The notes under the pieces: generated by a model | Database searches by the model: none | What the model was told of the DNA's origin: nothing | The model's input: the letters and a program-made list of their open reading frames with translations, nothing else | Shown here: in pieces, positions 1 to 11,629 of the stretch | Layout: each line of letters opens with the position of its first letter | How positions within the stretch are numbered: the stretch's first letter is position 1 | Source: Punica granatum | Lineage: Eukaryota > Streptophyta > Magnoliopsida > Myrtales > Lythraceae | Assembly: GCF_007655135.1 (NCBI RefSeq) | Contig: NC_045127.1 | Span: 26,888,199 to 26,952,198, forward strand | Length of the DNA stretch: 64,000 nucleotides | Direction: 5' to 3' | Translations under genes and position numbers: made by a program

Positions 1-1006
1 TACCTCCATGCTGAGCCTCTTCCCTATCAAAGTATAAGGGAGGAGGCTCGAGAGGAGTTCTCGGAAAGGCGTGAACCCGTGCATCACTCTTCTACTGTGG
101 CCGCCCTGTGAAAGATGACAAAGAAGACGATGTATTAGGCGATTATGCGGTAAGAAATATGGGGTGGTCCCATGGGAAAATCCCTTTCGTCCGGCGCACG
201 CCCCAGAGGGTGCAATGCATGAATGACATTTGTTTCCGGGAATCTAGTCATCACCATTATGGAGTGGTCAGACCGTGACAGGGGGGCCACATAAGCATGT
301 TTACCCTTGTTACGAGTAAGCATACGCAACCGTCCTCGGGAAGGCTCGAAGAGTCGGGTCCCATGAGGACAGGCGAGTCGAACAGGTCCAACAGAACTAA
401 TAGAGCATTTTTGGGACTGTCCTAATGTCCTCTTTAAAGGGCTCGTTCTAGCCAGAAACTTGCTCAAGAATGCATTAAAGCAAAAGAGAGTTTAAGAAAG
501 GTGTGCGTGTTGCCCCAGCATATAGTTGGCGGCGAAGGCGGAGGGCGGGTGGGTCCTATTCTCTGGTCGGAGGTGTGACAATGCCAATGACTTTCGCGGT
601 ATATGGGCTAGGCCATGCTCTATTTGTTGAAACAATCGCTGGCGATTTTTGTGGATGGAGGGTGGGAACTCAGTGTTGAAATCCCAAGGAGCTGGATGAG
701 AGACCTTTTTTTTGTCTTAATTGTGGTCGTTCAGTATTCAAGTTGCGTTCTTGTTGGGGATTTCCTGCATTGGGAAAGGACATAGTGAAGGAGCATGAAC
801 TGTCCGGAAATTTCAATGCAAGGGTATAAGGAAGCGAACTGGCCTAGTCGGCGTCGTGCGAACACGCTAAGAGATGTGTATTTATACCCTGAGCTTGCAT
901 GCATGGGCTGGTCTTAACATGCTTGGACATGTATGAGGTGCGCTTGATCACTGGTAGTTGCGCAGGGTCACGCGGAGGGATATGCGTCCAAATCCGCGAT
1001 GTCACT
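1..1006 (-). mobile_element. E0: internal-region fragment of a LARD-like LTR retrotransposon
   Basis: Non-coding sequence that matches by eye the internal regions of the other elements here (about 24000-25340, 36235-37880, 46040-47060 and 55750-56520), all in minus orientation. It stops abruptly at 1006, where the LTR of E1 begins; in the other copies the sequence carries on into a stretch containing CTCTCTGTTAGGAAG. E1 therefore seems to have inserted into this older element. The five bases before the LTR are TCACT, the expected left target-site duplication; its partner is not visible because the far end of E1 is truncated. Short reading frames here are not conserved between copies. Confidence 0.7.
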
Positions 1007-1764
1007 TGTACGGACTCGAATGTGGACTCTCGTCGGGGCTCGCATTGCGCGCTTTTGGATCGCTCGGCTTGGAAGTGTCCACCTTCCCGTGGGGATGCGT
1101 GACGGACACGCGTGAGAGAAGGAGTCGCCACTTATCATTTTACGACCCGAAGGTCGAGGGCGGATAAGTTACCCAGGGTCTAGGGGTATGGAACACCTAG
1201 TTTGTCATTAAGGCATTGATCTGTGCGGAATCGGAAAGTCCATGTTCGGGGGTTCATGTTACGTGCAGGCCTATATCCTGCACGCCCTTTCGGTACTCTG
1301 GTTTGCTAGGCTTGCATGTTTTATTATTTACCGCTTGAATTAAGCTGCACTCGGCTCGCACGTTTTGACACTGGAGATTCGGTGAACCAAACGATGTTAG
1401 TTGAGAAGCTGAGAGAGAAGTAAACCCGTATGTCGGGGAGTTGGTTCACAATCTTGCGTTATAGTTCATCGAACGATGGAGGTTGAATCCCTGCGTGAAC
1501 CAGAACCGCGAATTCTTGGATTTACTTTCCTTTGGGCAACATTAAACCGATTCGATTAATTCAACTCTCAGACCGTTCGCTTACCGACTGGAATTCTTAC
1601 AGAATGAATGTACAAAATAATAATCCTTACAATGCTCTCGAAAACAATAAATACAAATTACAAATGGCCGAATTCCAGTCGACTCGCGTTCGGTTATTAT
1701 TCCACTCTAACTCACCGTGAGTTTAGGGAAAAGACCGAAGAACTGAAATTCAATGCACGCTCTC

Positions 1765-1860
1765 ACTGAATAGGGTGTTGGACCCTGTGAGTATTGATCA
1801 GGGCGTTGGACCCTGTGATCGATGATTAGGGCGTTGGACCCTAATATCATTCGACCTAGG
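1765..1860. repeat. GGGCGTTGGACCC motif cluster in the E1 LTR
   Basis: Three spaced copies of a near-palindromic motif (core GGGCGTTGGACCC, arms AGGG/CCCT) at roughly 27-30 bp intervals. The same cluster sits at the same place in all other LTRs: about 8750-8790 (inverted), 14885-14960, 28655-28735, 41538-41582, 49298-49342, 58235-58280 and 62685-62750 (inverted). Confidence 0.7.
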
Positions 1861-3843
1861 GATCAGGCTCGACCCGCATGGCAAACAAGTGCGAAAAGAT
1901 AACAATCAATGGGTAAATAACAAACAATGTGTTTGTATTCACCGAATGTACGTGGATTAACAAGTTTATTAATCCAAGTGTGTTTTTGCAAGCAAATGCC
2001 ATATGCTAAGCAAACAACGCATGCCAATGTTTTAGCATTCGGCTTTGGTTTGAGAACCTGACATATCGAGTGTCCGTAGTCAAGTTTCGTGTGTGTGGAT
2101 TGTTTTTACAGTGATTCGGTGTTGTGACACTGAATTACCACTGAATTAACCCAACTCATGTTTTGACTCTAGATTTGGAACCTAGAGTTCCACCTAACCA
2201 TTTTCTAGCATTTGGTTAATTCGAATAAAATGATTGGTCAGGTAATTGTAATTTTGATACAGAATACCCAACTGACATCTTAAACGATACTAAGATGACA
2301 CCAAATCACAAAATGATATTCTTGCCCTTGATTTGAAAATTTGTTTTTCAGAAAAGGAGAACAACACAATACGGATTTGAAAGTATGAGAGTTTGGAAAA
2401 GGGCATTAACACCGTTTTGTAATTCATTGACACGAGTTACAAATTAATGTCCAATTCGTGCAAAGTTGTTTAAATTGAATGAATTAACCGTGTGAACGTC
2501 CCGATTAACCCGTTCGTGGAATTAATGCTTAAGGTTATGCCGAATGCATTAATTATAAAAACGATTCGTGACTCGGCGACCAAGACGATTCCATAAGGAT
2601 CGAGGATAATTTGGTCCAATGACCTAAACTACCCTCGTAACCGAATGGATCCGAATGAGTCATCAATACCCGAATCCATGCATGCTTTGTTTTGAAAAGA
2701 CATTTTCATGCGATATTGCGACGGTAATGTAAATTGCAAATTACACGAAAGCCGAGAACGAACTCAAAACGAGAAGAGGAAGCCTCATGCAACCCGTACG
2801 AGCCTAAGAGGCTCTTGGTTACTTCTCCTTGGAGATAGCCGAGAGGTCCCATGGCCCGAATGGGGTTCCACGAGGTTTCCCCGTCTCGTTTCGAATCATT
2901 TCTCGCATGCTTAAACGACAAACATGATAAATGACACGATTAAACGAAAGTTGGTATTGCCATGATTTGAATAATGCATTCGAACATGCAAACATGCACA
3001 AACAAGTTATTTAAGGAATCGATAAAACAATACCGACTTCATGCATGTAAGAAAACACGAGAAAACTCGGGAATCGAACTTGGATCGGGCTAAGAAGGCC
3101 GTTCTTAACCATAGGAAAGCAAGCCAAGTCTCGGTTACCTCTTTTTGAGGCAAACCCGAGAGCTCTTTTGCTTATTTCGGGTCGGGAAGGTCTTCCGAGG
3201 GTCAATCCAAACGTTTCCCGACATGCTAACATGTTATATGATGATGAGCATGCATAATATAACATGAAAGTGTATAAAAATTAAGTCTTGCAAGTTAAAC
3301 ATGCATAAAACGCCATATTACTTCATAGCCATGCAAATAACGTAAAAGGTTCTAACTTCTCTAAGTTGAGAATGTTATACCTTGCCTCGGGATACGAGGA
3401 AAGAGTCGTGGAAGTGTTTGAGAGTCGGGTGACTCGGTTGAACGCTTGAAAGAGTGCTCGAGTGCAAGGGCATGCACGTTCGGGGAGCTAGGCGCACGGG
3501 GCGTACAGTTGGAGGTCAGGCGCGTGGGAAGTGCGCGGGCGCGCAGCTGGCGTGTGCGGGCATGTTCACCCGGAATGATGGAATTGACCTGAAATCATGA
3601 GCAAATGACTTCAAACCAAAAATCTAAGTTCATAAATGAACTCCTTGGGTCCAAAACATGTGGTCCATGGAGTTTGAGAATTTTTGAACTTAAGTCGGGA
3701 TGATGAACATCGGCTTCCGACTTAATAACTCAAAGCTTCCTTCGGGTTTTCTTCGGGTTTTCTCTCTTGGTTTTGAAGTATTGAAGCTTGCTGGTTTTGG
3801 CTATGGAGTTGAGAACTTTCCTTGAGGGAGAGAGCTTGGAGAG

Positions 3844-3848
3844 AGTGT
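3844..3848. repeat. Target-site duplication (left) of the solo LTR, AGTGT
   Basis: AGTGT lies just before the TGTTAGTACC start of the solo LTR and recurs at 9767-9771 on its other side. The last A of the LTR could belong to either, so the duplication is 4 or 5 bp. The empty site is visible in E5 as ACACT at 60756-60760 on the opposite strand. Confidence 0.8.
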
Positions 3849-5405
3849 TGTTAGTACCCCATTTTGGCCCACCGGCTTCCTACGCGAGAATCTCCGACCA
3901 AAACCCGGGTTACTATTTATCACCTGACGATCAGAGGCGAATATGCGGGCACAGAGACATGAATTACAGGAGAAAAGCAAGGTGCACTAAAAAGGTAAGG
4001 GAAAGCTGTCAAAAGAACAGACAAACGAGGAACCCCGAAAACAGCAGAGCTGGCACTGTGGCACTATTCATCGCCGGATCACCGGAGCGTCAGAAGATAT
4101 CCAATATGGGACTTTAAAAATCCCTCTTGGTACCAAAATGACCAATGGCACCTCCGAGCGCATTTCAGAAGCCTCCTGCTTAAGCCGGGGCACTCTCGAA
4201 CATTTGCAGACGCCTTCCTAACAAGGCTCCCGGGACGCCCGATCCACGAACAAGTAAACGGCACCCTGAAACAAGCCTACACACACCCAAGGACCACCAG
4301 GACCAAGGAATAAGTTTCAGACTGCCTTTCAGAGTTAGTCTTGGTCTCTCGAGCGGATCCCGACCCGGAGAAAGGGCCCTTTTTTGCACAGAAACGTGGC
4401 CAGAGACCCTTTTAATGAACCGTCAGTGCACGAAATCTGCGCCAACCAATCCCGAAGACCTCAAGGCCTGGGAAAACGAACCCTGATCGCATTGTACAAT
4501 CCATTTAGGTTTCCCGAGTACTATTCCAGCAACAAAAGGGCCCCTTTCAAGCGGAATCTTGCGCTTAGAGCTCATTCGAGGAAATGTTGACGTCCGAGCT
4601 TTGCACCACCCACTCCCAACAACCCCCAGGGGCTAGGAAATCATTTTGGCTCGAACCAAACAAATCATACCGAGCTCCCGAGTGACGTTTTAATGGTCAT
4701 AAACGCCTCCCGACAAGCCTTCGGGACTCATTTTTTACAAACGGAGATCACAGTGGTCTCCGAACACATCGGAACACTCGGGAAACACCGAGAAAGCCCC
4801 ATTCGCGGATTCTTAGGACGCCTCCGGATATCGATCTCCAGCCGGGGCCGGCAAGTAAACCGTTCTGCCCAAAGCACAAAGCATGCCGACATGAGCGGTA
4901 CATCACGCAGAGGCGCGAACAAGCGACAGAAACGGACAACTTCACCCTGATCATCCAAACGGAGCAAAACCGGCTTTCGAGTCCCCGGGACGCCCGAGCA
5001 TTCACCCATACAAAGAATGTCAATATTAGGCTCATTAAAACCGTATTCGCGCATACATCGATAATTCGTCGTTCAAGCGAATCACGGAAATCGAATGCGT
5101 GATCAATCAAGCCCCGAGTTTCTTCCGGCTTTCTTCCTAATCAAGTGGGACCCTTGAGCTAGCCAAGCCGAGCCGAGCCGAGCCAAGCCGCAAGCCATGG
5201 CTCTCCTCTAAAGACAAGCCAAATGAGCCTCCACCACGCATTTTCAAAATATCTTCTTACACCCATCACTTCCCTTCTCCCATCCATCACCTCCCATCAC
5301 CTTTCAAGACAACTTCCCCACCCTAATCTTCCCTCCAAAAATTCGGATCCCTTAAGCACCCACTAATTGCACTTAGTTTTCACTAAACAAGCCATTAAGT
5401 CTTCC

Positions 5406-5413
5406 TTTATAAG
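5406..5413 (+). promoter_or_regulatory. Putative TATA box of the family-B solo LTR
   Basis: TTTATAAG about 1.56 kb into the LTR, in an AT-rich stretch followed by a pyrimidine-rich CTCTCTAGC-type tract. The same position in the E3 LTR (52113-52122, minus) and the E2 LTRs also carries a TATA-like box. Predicted from position and motif only. Confidence 0.4.
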
Positions 5414-6149
5414 CTCATTGCATCATTAACTTAATCACAACTCAACTTCTATCATCTCTCTAGCTTTCTCACTCTAGGAAACCCTCTCCAAGCCCTCTCA
5501 ACTTCAGCATTTTTCCAGAAATCGCATAGCCTCACCTCAGCCCGGTTACAAGGCAAAATTGTCCGAAAACTCAACCATTTTCCGGCGACCGCCACCCAAC
5601 CTAAGCCAACTTCGACCAAACTTCATATCCCACATGTATTCGACCTCCCGAGTCCATTCACGGTGTTAGTTTTGCCATTTGAAGTCATCTAGGTCCCGTT
5701 TCAGCCCAATCCAGATTGGGGTCTCTAGGGAGTTTCCCGGTTTCTAGGCGAGTTATTCCTTCCCGACTTATCCGAGCCTCAAACAAACTACATACCCCAC
5801 ATGTATTCGAACTCCCGAGTCCATTTCCGGTGTTAGTTTTGCGATTCGAAGCTTCCAGCATTCTGAACCAGCTCTGTTCAGAACCGGGTTCCGTAGGCAT
5901 TTTCACGGCTTCCCGGGCTTCCTCGACATTTCCACTACCTCACGACTATGGCGAGTCGTGCCATCACTTTTTAGGGGTTCCTTACAACCCTCACTCTCCC
6001 CCGTGACGAGGTGGTTGCGTGCCGGGAGCCGTCCAACCGTGCACCACCGCCGTTTCCCTCTTTTCTCCCTTCACAGATTTTTCCAGTTTTTTACCGGTTT
6101 TCTTTGCATCTTTTAGGAAAATTGACATATCCAATCTTCATGAAACCAT

Positions 6150-6780
6150 GCAGGCATGATCCTCACTCAGTTAGGAGTCCAATGCCACCGACCTTGCATC
6201 AAAAGACCACCGGGAGCCTCCCGTAGAGTCGTTTCTTCATCGGGTGCCAGTCGGGTCTGTTCCTCTGGTTTTCTTTTCTATCCCGAACTTTGCAGGAACG
6301 TACAGGTCAGCTCGGGTTGAATCTCGCTACGAGCCACCTATCACCGTGATCTTCACTCAGTTAGGAGTCCAATGCCACCAATCTTGCACCAAAAGACCAC
6401 CGGGAACCTCCTGTAGACCCGTTTCTTCATTGGGTGCCAGTCGGGTCTGTTTCGTCTCGACTGGGTCTGTCATTTTTTTACTAACCCGACTTTGTTTTTT
6501 ATTTACGGAAAATCTACGCATGGTCTCCTTCCGAAACCACCACAGGCATGATCCTCAGTGAGTTGGGAGTCCAATGCCGCCGACCTTGCAGCAAAATACC
6601 ACCGGGAGCCTCCGGGACAGCCATTTCTTTCTGACCTGCCCAGTCGGGTCAGTTCCGCCCAGTCGGTTCTGTTTTCTGCTAGCTAACCCGACTTTGTTTT
6701 CGATTTCTAGAAAATCTACGCATGCTCTCCTTCCGAAACCACCACAGGCGCAATCCTTAGTCTCTTGGGAATCCAACGCA
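6150..6780. repeat. About 195-bp tandem sub-repeat in the family-B LTR
   Basis: Four diverged units, recognisable by GAGTCCAATGCCACC-like and GCCAGTCGGGTCTGTT-like blocks near 6160, 6350, 6550 and 6755. Related units occur on the other strand in E3 (about 43400-43900 and 51100-51560) and, unexpectedly, in the E2 LTRs (about 17800-18260 and 31690-32150). Confidence 0.7.
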
Positions 6781-9767
6781 ACTGGCCCCGCGCGAAAATT
6801 TCATCCTGATCAACCGGTACAGCCCCGACAAGCCGGACTGCCAGTCGGGTCTGCCGGTCGACCCGACTGCACCGGTTCGGGTCTGTTCGTTCCAGCCGAG
6901 TCTCCCGACTCCCTTTGCCACTTCTCCGACTCTTTCCTCGTGTTCCGAGGCTAGGTAACATTTCCCTACGACTTAAATGGTTCTAGGTCTCCGATTTCCG
7001 CTTGTTATGGGGTGATAAATTGTTAATACACATGTTGCACGTAAACTAGGGTCTTCATGCGATTCCATGCACTACCATGCAATTTCATGCACGTTTACTT
7101 TCCGTATTATATTCGTATGACGTATAAATGCATGTATCATGATGGGAAACGGCTTGGATCGAGATAGGAGAGACCCCTTGGCCACGGTAGAGTCATGGGA
7201 GCCCACGGTCCAGTCCCAAGGGAGGGACCCCGTGAACTCCCTTGACTTACCCGAGGCTAGGACGGTCTCTTTTCCCCGAAACTAGCCGGTTCCCATGCCT
7301 TTGTCATCGATTTCCGCGTGTAATGTGTTAACATGACGGGAAAAAACTTAAGTCGGGGTTGAAGAGGTCGCCTTGACCCGTGTAAGCCACGGAAACTCAC
7401 TGTTATTCCCCATGGGAGGTGGCCGAGAGTTTCCTTGGACCACACGGGTCCAAGGAGCTCTCTTTCGCACCGAAATAAGTCGGTTCCCGTATTTATTTCA
7501 TTTTATTTTATTTCGTTGTTGCATGAGCCTACTCCGTTTTATCGATTCCCTTTAAATACGATATTTGCGTTTGCATTATGTGCTTGTTTGCGCACCCAAG
7601 ATCATGGCGGCATCGGCTTTATAGAATGTGTGTTATTATCATGTTTGACGTTTTACGCATGCAAGAAACGGTTAAAACCGATTCTTGGAATTGATTGTAA
7701 TCACAATTTTCATTTAATAATTGGTTTCATGTTAATTCGTATGCTAGGTACGTTAATATCGAACAATCATTTCATTGATCCATACCAATTGAGGTTCGTG
7801 GTCTCAATCATTAAACCACTTCATAAACGGGAAACGGGACGTACCATTCGGCTAAATGAACCACTCGGCCTAAGTAATTGGATAAATTGAATATCAACTC
7901 GTAAACGCGTCGACGAATCACTAAACGGTGAGAGTGCCCTTTTAAAATTCACAATTTCAAAACATCGAGACACATAACACGAATAGAATTAGTGTCTAGG
8001 GAGCACTCGTGCGCTATGACTCGAGTCAAGGCCCGATTTGAGGAGGCTCATGTCTAAGTGCGCGAGTCCTCTTTGGACCTCTTCGTGTCATGCGATCCCA
8101 ACTTCCACATACACGCCCTACACGTTTTACCGTTCAAAGGGCACGACCATCATTTCGTGATTCGCCGACATTCTAGGCCTTAGGGAGACCGAAACACCTC
8201 GATCTATGGACGAAAAAGGGCAACCCGTTCGAGTGCGAGTTTCATTCGTACGGCCCATTCCGTTCACTTTCGGTGTTTCTATCTTCCTATCGTAGATTCG
8301 GTGGTGAACATTTTATTTCTGTTACGAAACACAAAGAACCGGATTAATCATGTATTTGACTTAATCAAACATTAGATAATGGATAGGTGGAATGCTAGAT
8401 TCCAATCTAGAGTCAAAATACGAGTTTGGCTAATTCGGTGAAACCGTAGTGACACCTAATTGAATAAGAGTTCTAAAACAAGTTCACACACATAATTGGC
8501 TTAGAACCATATTCTAGCCCACCATCTATGTTTGCCTAGGCTAGACACATTGTTTGCTAATCAACCCCGGCTAACAACTGATTAAATCACGTACATTCGA
8601 CTTAACACACAACTTGTCTGTATTCACTTACATTTGTCAGTTGTTATCTGTTTTTCATCAGTTTTATCAGTTTTCTTCTGTTTTCCATTGTCTTTTACTG
8701 ATTTGTTGCGATTCGGGTCCAAGCCCATAGGTTACGTGTTGCACGGGGTCCAATGCCCCAAATCACCGAACACGAGGTCCAACGCCTCCTAATTCACTGA
8801 GCACGTGCAACCCGAGTGCGGAATGGGATCTAGCCTTGAGTCACCATTGCGCTCCAAACATGGCCTATGTGGAAGGCAATTTGGATTGGATGCGTGAAAC
8901 GTGTTTAGATATCACCCGGGAGCTCAATTGGTCCAACGGTTGCAGTGGGAACTAATCGGTTCTCCTGCAAACCGTCGGTTCGATTGGACCCGACCCCCGG
9001 CTCTTTGAGCCCGCGTTGCCTTAATTTGTTTGTTAGTCATTCAAAATACACGGTGAGCCGGAGCGAAATATTGGCCCAATGCAAACCGATCGGGATCCAT
9101 TTACTTTATTCAGTTGTACTCTGTAATAATTCGAGTGTACATTGTGAGGATTTTATTTGTACATCTATTCATTCATTTGTAAGGATCCCCGATTGGCAAG
9201 CGAGAGGTCCGAGTGTTGAACCGATCAAGTCGGTCTATTAATGCCTAGAGACGAGTGAGCCCGAATACTCGCGGTTTCGATTCACGCAGGGAGTCGACTG
9301 CCGTGGTTTGACAAACTGTAAACGTTAGGATGGTGAACCGATTCCTCGACGCACGAGCCTACTTATCTTTTGGGTTCTTGGCCCAACTTGATCAATTCAT
9401 CGACTTTACGGTGTCAAAACGGGCGAGTCAAGTGCAACCCTAAATCACGCGGTGAATAAAACAAAACGGCAAGCCTAGCAAACTAGAGTACTGAAAGGGC
9501 GTGCGGGATATAGGCCCACACGTAATAGAACCCCCGAATTCGGAATCTCCGATTCTGTATGACCATTGCCTTAGCATTTAGGTGTACCCCGTACCCCTAG
9601 ACCCGGGCGACTCAACGGCCCTCGACCTACGGGTCGTAAACAGTAAGTGGCGACTCCTTCTCACTTGTGTCCGTCGCGCATCCCCACAGGAAGGTGGATA
9701 CTCCCAAGCCGTGTGGCACAGGCTTCGCGCATGCATGCCCCGACAAGATTAAATTCGGGTGCGCACA

Positions 9768-11416
9768 GTGTGCAAGAGGAGAAGTGATTATCTTAATCAC
9801 TTTGGGTAGTTTATAGGCAAAGCTAATGACACAATTACCAAAAGCAAGTGCTCTTAACCCCCATGCTTAGCAAATTTCGGTTTGCCTAATGAGGATGAGG
9901 TGAATGTGAGCCAAGTATCCTTCATGTGGAAGAGCCAAAAGCATTGATGAGCAATGATGAAGGCTTGAGTGTTGTCTTCAAACTTCTTGGATATTTTCAT
10001 GCAAGAGTGCAAGTTGGCTTCTTTCATTGAAGAAGAAGAAGAAGCTTCTAGAGCAAAGGGTGACTCATCTTGGGCATCCCGTCGGTCCCACGACCGAAGA
10101 GGAGAAACCAAGAAAAAGCTCGGGTCTTGATTGATCGCGCATTCGAGGCTCGTGATTCGAACCGAATGTTGAATTATCGATATACGCGAGGAAACGGATT
10201 TAATGAGTCCGAGATTGGCATTTTTCGTGAGAAATTGCCTAATGTCTTTACGAGGCTCGGAAGTCGGTTTTGCTCCTTTTATGCATTCAGAGCGAGGTTA
10301 CCCACTTCTGATAGCATATCTTGTATCTGCATCCCACGTCGGTCATTTTAACATAAATTGTCAAATTACGTGGGCACTTGTCCCTTGAGCCGGTAAATGC
10401 AAATATGGAGCCGGAGATGTCCTAAGAGGCCGAAACTGGATTTCTCAGATTGCTTACTGAGTTTCTTGGGCGATCCGGAGATCACTGTGATCTTTGTTTG
10501 CCGAGATTGGACCTCTAAGGATATGAAAAGTGCATCTGGGACCCTTAAAGCACTGCTCGGGGAGTTGTGTGATTTCTTTCGACGATTCCACATTGAGCCT
10601 TGAGAAGTCTATCATTGTGTAAGGTAAGCATCCGGAGTCTAGTTTCCACAAAGAGGACCTCCAGATATGGATTTTCACTGAAAATGGCATTTTGTGCTCC
10701 TCGGAGGTTACTCGGGAAACCGTGAAGGGTTTTGCTGTCTGTTTTGCCCAATTGCGAATGTCCGCTGGAGTTTTTAGGGCAATATAGTATGAACTTCGTT
10801 TGTCGTAATTCCGTCAGATCAGTCTCCGATTATGCTCTTCCGAAGAGGGGTATGCCCGTTTTGTCGCTCGGAAGTCATTCAGGGTGTCTGTATGGCTTCG
10901 AAAAGACAATCTGAAGCACTGCTCGTGCTCTGTATGATTGTGGGGCATGGCCGCATCTGATATTTGGAATTAACTTTTCTTTGAGAAACCGGCATTTTTG
11001 GACTGCCACTGAAAAGTTGTCTGTATACAGAAAGTTGTTCTGTATAGAGCAGATGATTTGCGAAATGCGTTTGAAGACACTTTTCATCTATTTGGCATCG
11101 ATGTGGATTTTTGAAGTCCAATATTGACTGCCTTCCAACGGTCAAGTGAATTATCGGAAAATAGGACTGTCCATGTGATATACTGAAAATGCTGGTTTTG
11201 GACAATGTTGAGCTCTCTAGTCACTCTGTTGCTTTTTTGACAACCCCTGGGGTCCTTCTGTCATATCCACGTGTCATTTGCCCGATTTCGCCGACTTGAG
11301 GATGAATAGTGATTTTCTGCTATGTCAAGTCGTTTTTCTATAATCTGCTTAAGTTGTGGCTTGGATCATTACTGATAATGTAATTTGAATCGGTGAACCA
11401 AAATGGGGTGCTGACA
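9768..11416 (-). mobile_element. E1 lower-coordinate LTR, part 2 (after the solo-LTR insertion)
   Basis: Resumes the LTR broken at 3848; the joined flanks agree with the uninterrupted reverse-strand copy in E5 near 60750. It ends GGTGCTGACA at 11416, immediately followed by the inverted polypurine tract. Without the insertion this LTR is about 4.5 kb, shorter than the 6.2-6.4 kb LTRs of E2, because it lacks the GC-rich minisatellite and the family-B-like block found there. No supported gene; small frames in this stretch shift between copies. Confidence 0.85.
9809..9818 (-). promoter_or_regulatory. Putative TATA box of the E1 LTR
   Basis: On the minus strand this reads CCTATAAA, at the position where E5 has CCTATATATT (60709-60718) and E2 has CTATATATTG. 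The solo LTR is inserted just downstream of it in the direction of transcription, so it would sit inside the leader of any E1 LTR transcript. Confidence 0.35.
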
Positions 11417-11430
11417 GCTTGCCCCTCTTT
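11417..11430 (-). other. E1 polypurine tract
   Basis: On the minus strand this reads AAAGAGGGGCAAGC and directly precedes the LTR start TGTCAGCACC, the expected position of the plus-strand primer of an LTR retrotransposon. The same sequence adjoins the E2 LTR at 20357-20370. It fixes the orientation of the element as minus. Confidence 0.8.
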
Positions 11431-11629
11431 GACTGCATGCTCGAATAGAGAGTACAGCCAAAGACTACAGAAGCACCCCAATTTGATAGCAATGATCAAC
11501 ATAGAATCTTTGATGATAGTTTTCTTCCTTCTGCTTTGGATATGTGGGATGTTGTACCTAATAAAAAGGAGATATAGTGAGATGCGCACAATGCCTGGGT
11601 AGAGTCCGGAACAGAGCTGGGATAGGCAT

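Larger units (their letters stand above)
1007..3848 (-). mobile_element. E1 lower-coordinate LTR (3' LTR in element orientation), part 1
   Basis: It starts TGTACGGACTCG and carries the blocks shared by every family-A LTR in the window (E2, E4, E5): the tag about 130 bp in that includes CGACCCGAAGGTCGAGGG, the block around 1260-1300 with GTGCAGGCCTATATCCTGCA, and the repeated GGGCGTTGGACCC motifs near 1770-1850. The LTR is interrupted at 3848 by a solo LTR and resumes at 9768. E5, on the opposite strand, contains the same LTR segment without the interruption. It is non-coding. Confidence 0.85.
3849..9767 (+). mobile_element. Solo LTR, family B, plus orientation
   Basis: A single 5.9-kb LTR starting TGTTAGTACCCCATTTTG and ending GGGTGCGCACA. 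It resembles the LTRs of E3 (40625-44398 and 48316-53576, opposite strand), which begin with TGTGCGCACC on the plus strand. No internal region or second LTR is attached and the insertion is flanked by a short duplication, so it is the usual product of recombination between two LTRs. A TATA-like promoter lies at 5406-5413. About 6150-6780 holds four diverged copies of a roughly 195-bp unit. Frames such as 7435-7890 have no recognisable domain and are not conserved in E3. Confidence 0.85.

Noticed and set aside
7435..7890. 151-codon plus-strand frame
   Set aside because: It lies within the solo LTR; the corresponding E3 LTR sequence does not keep the frame and no domain is recognisable.
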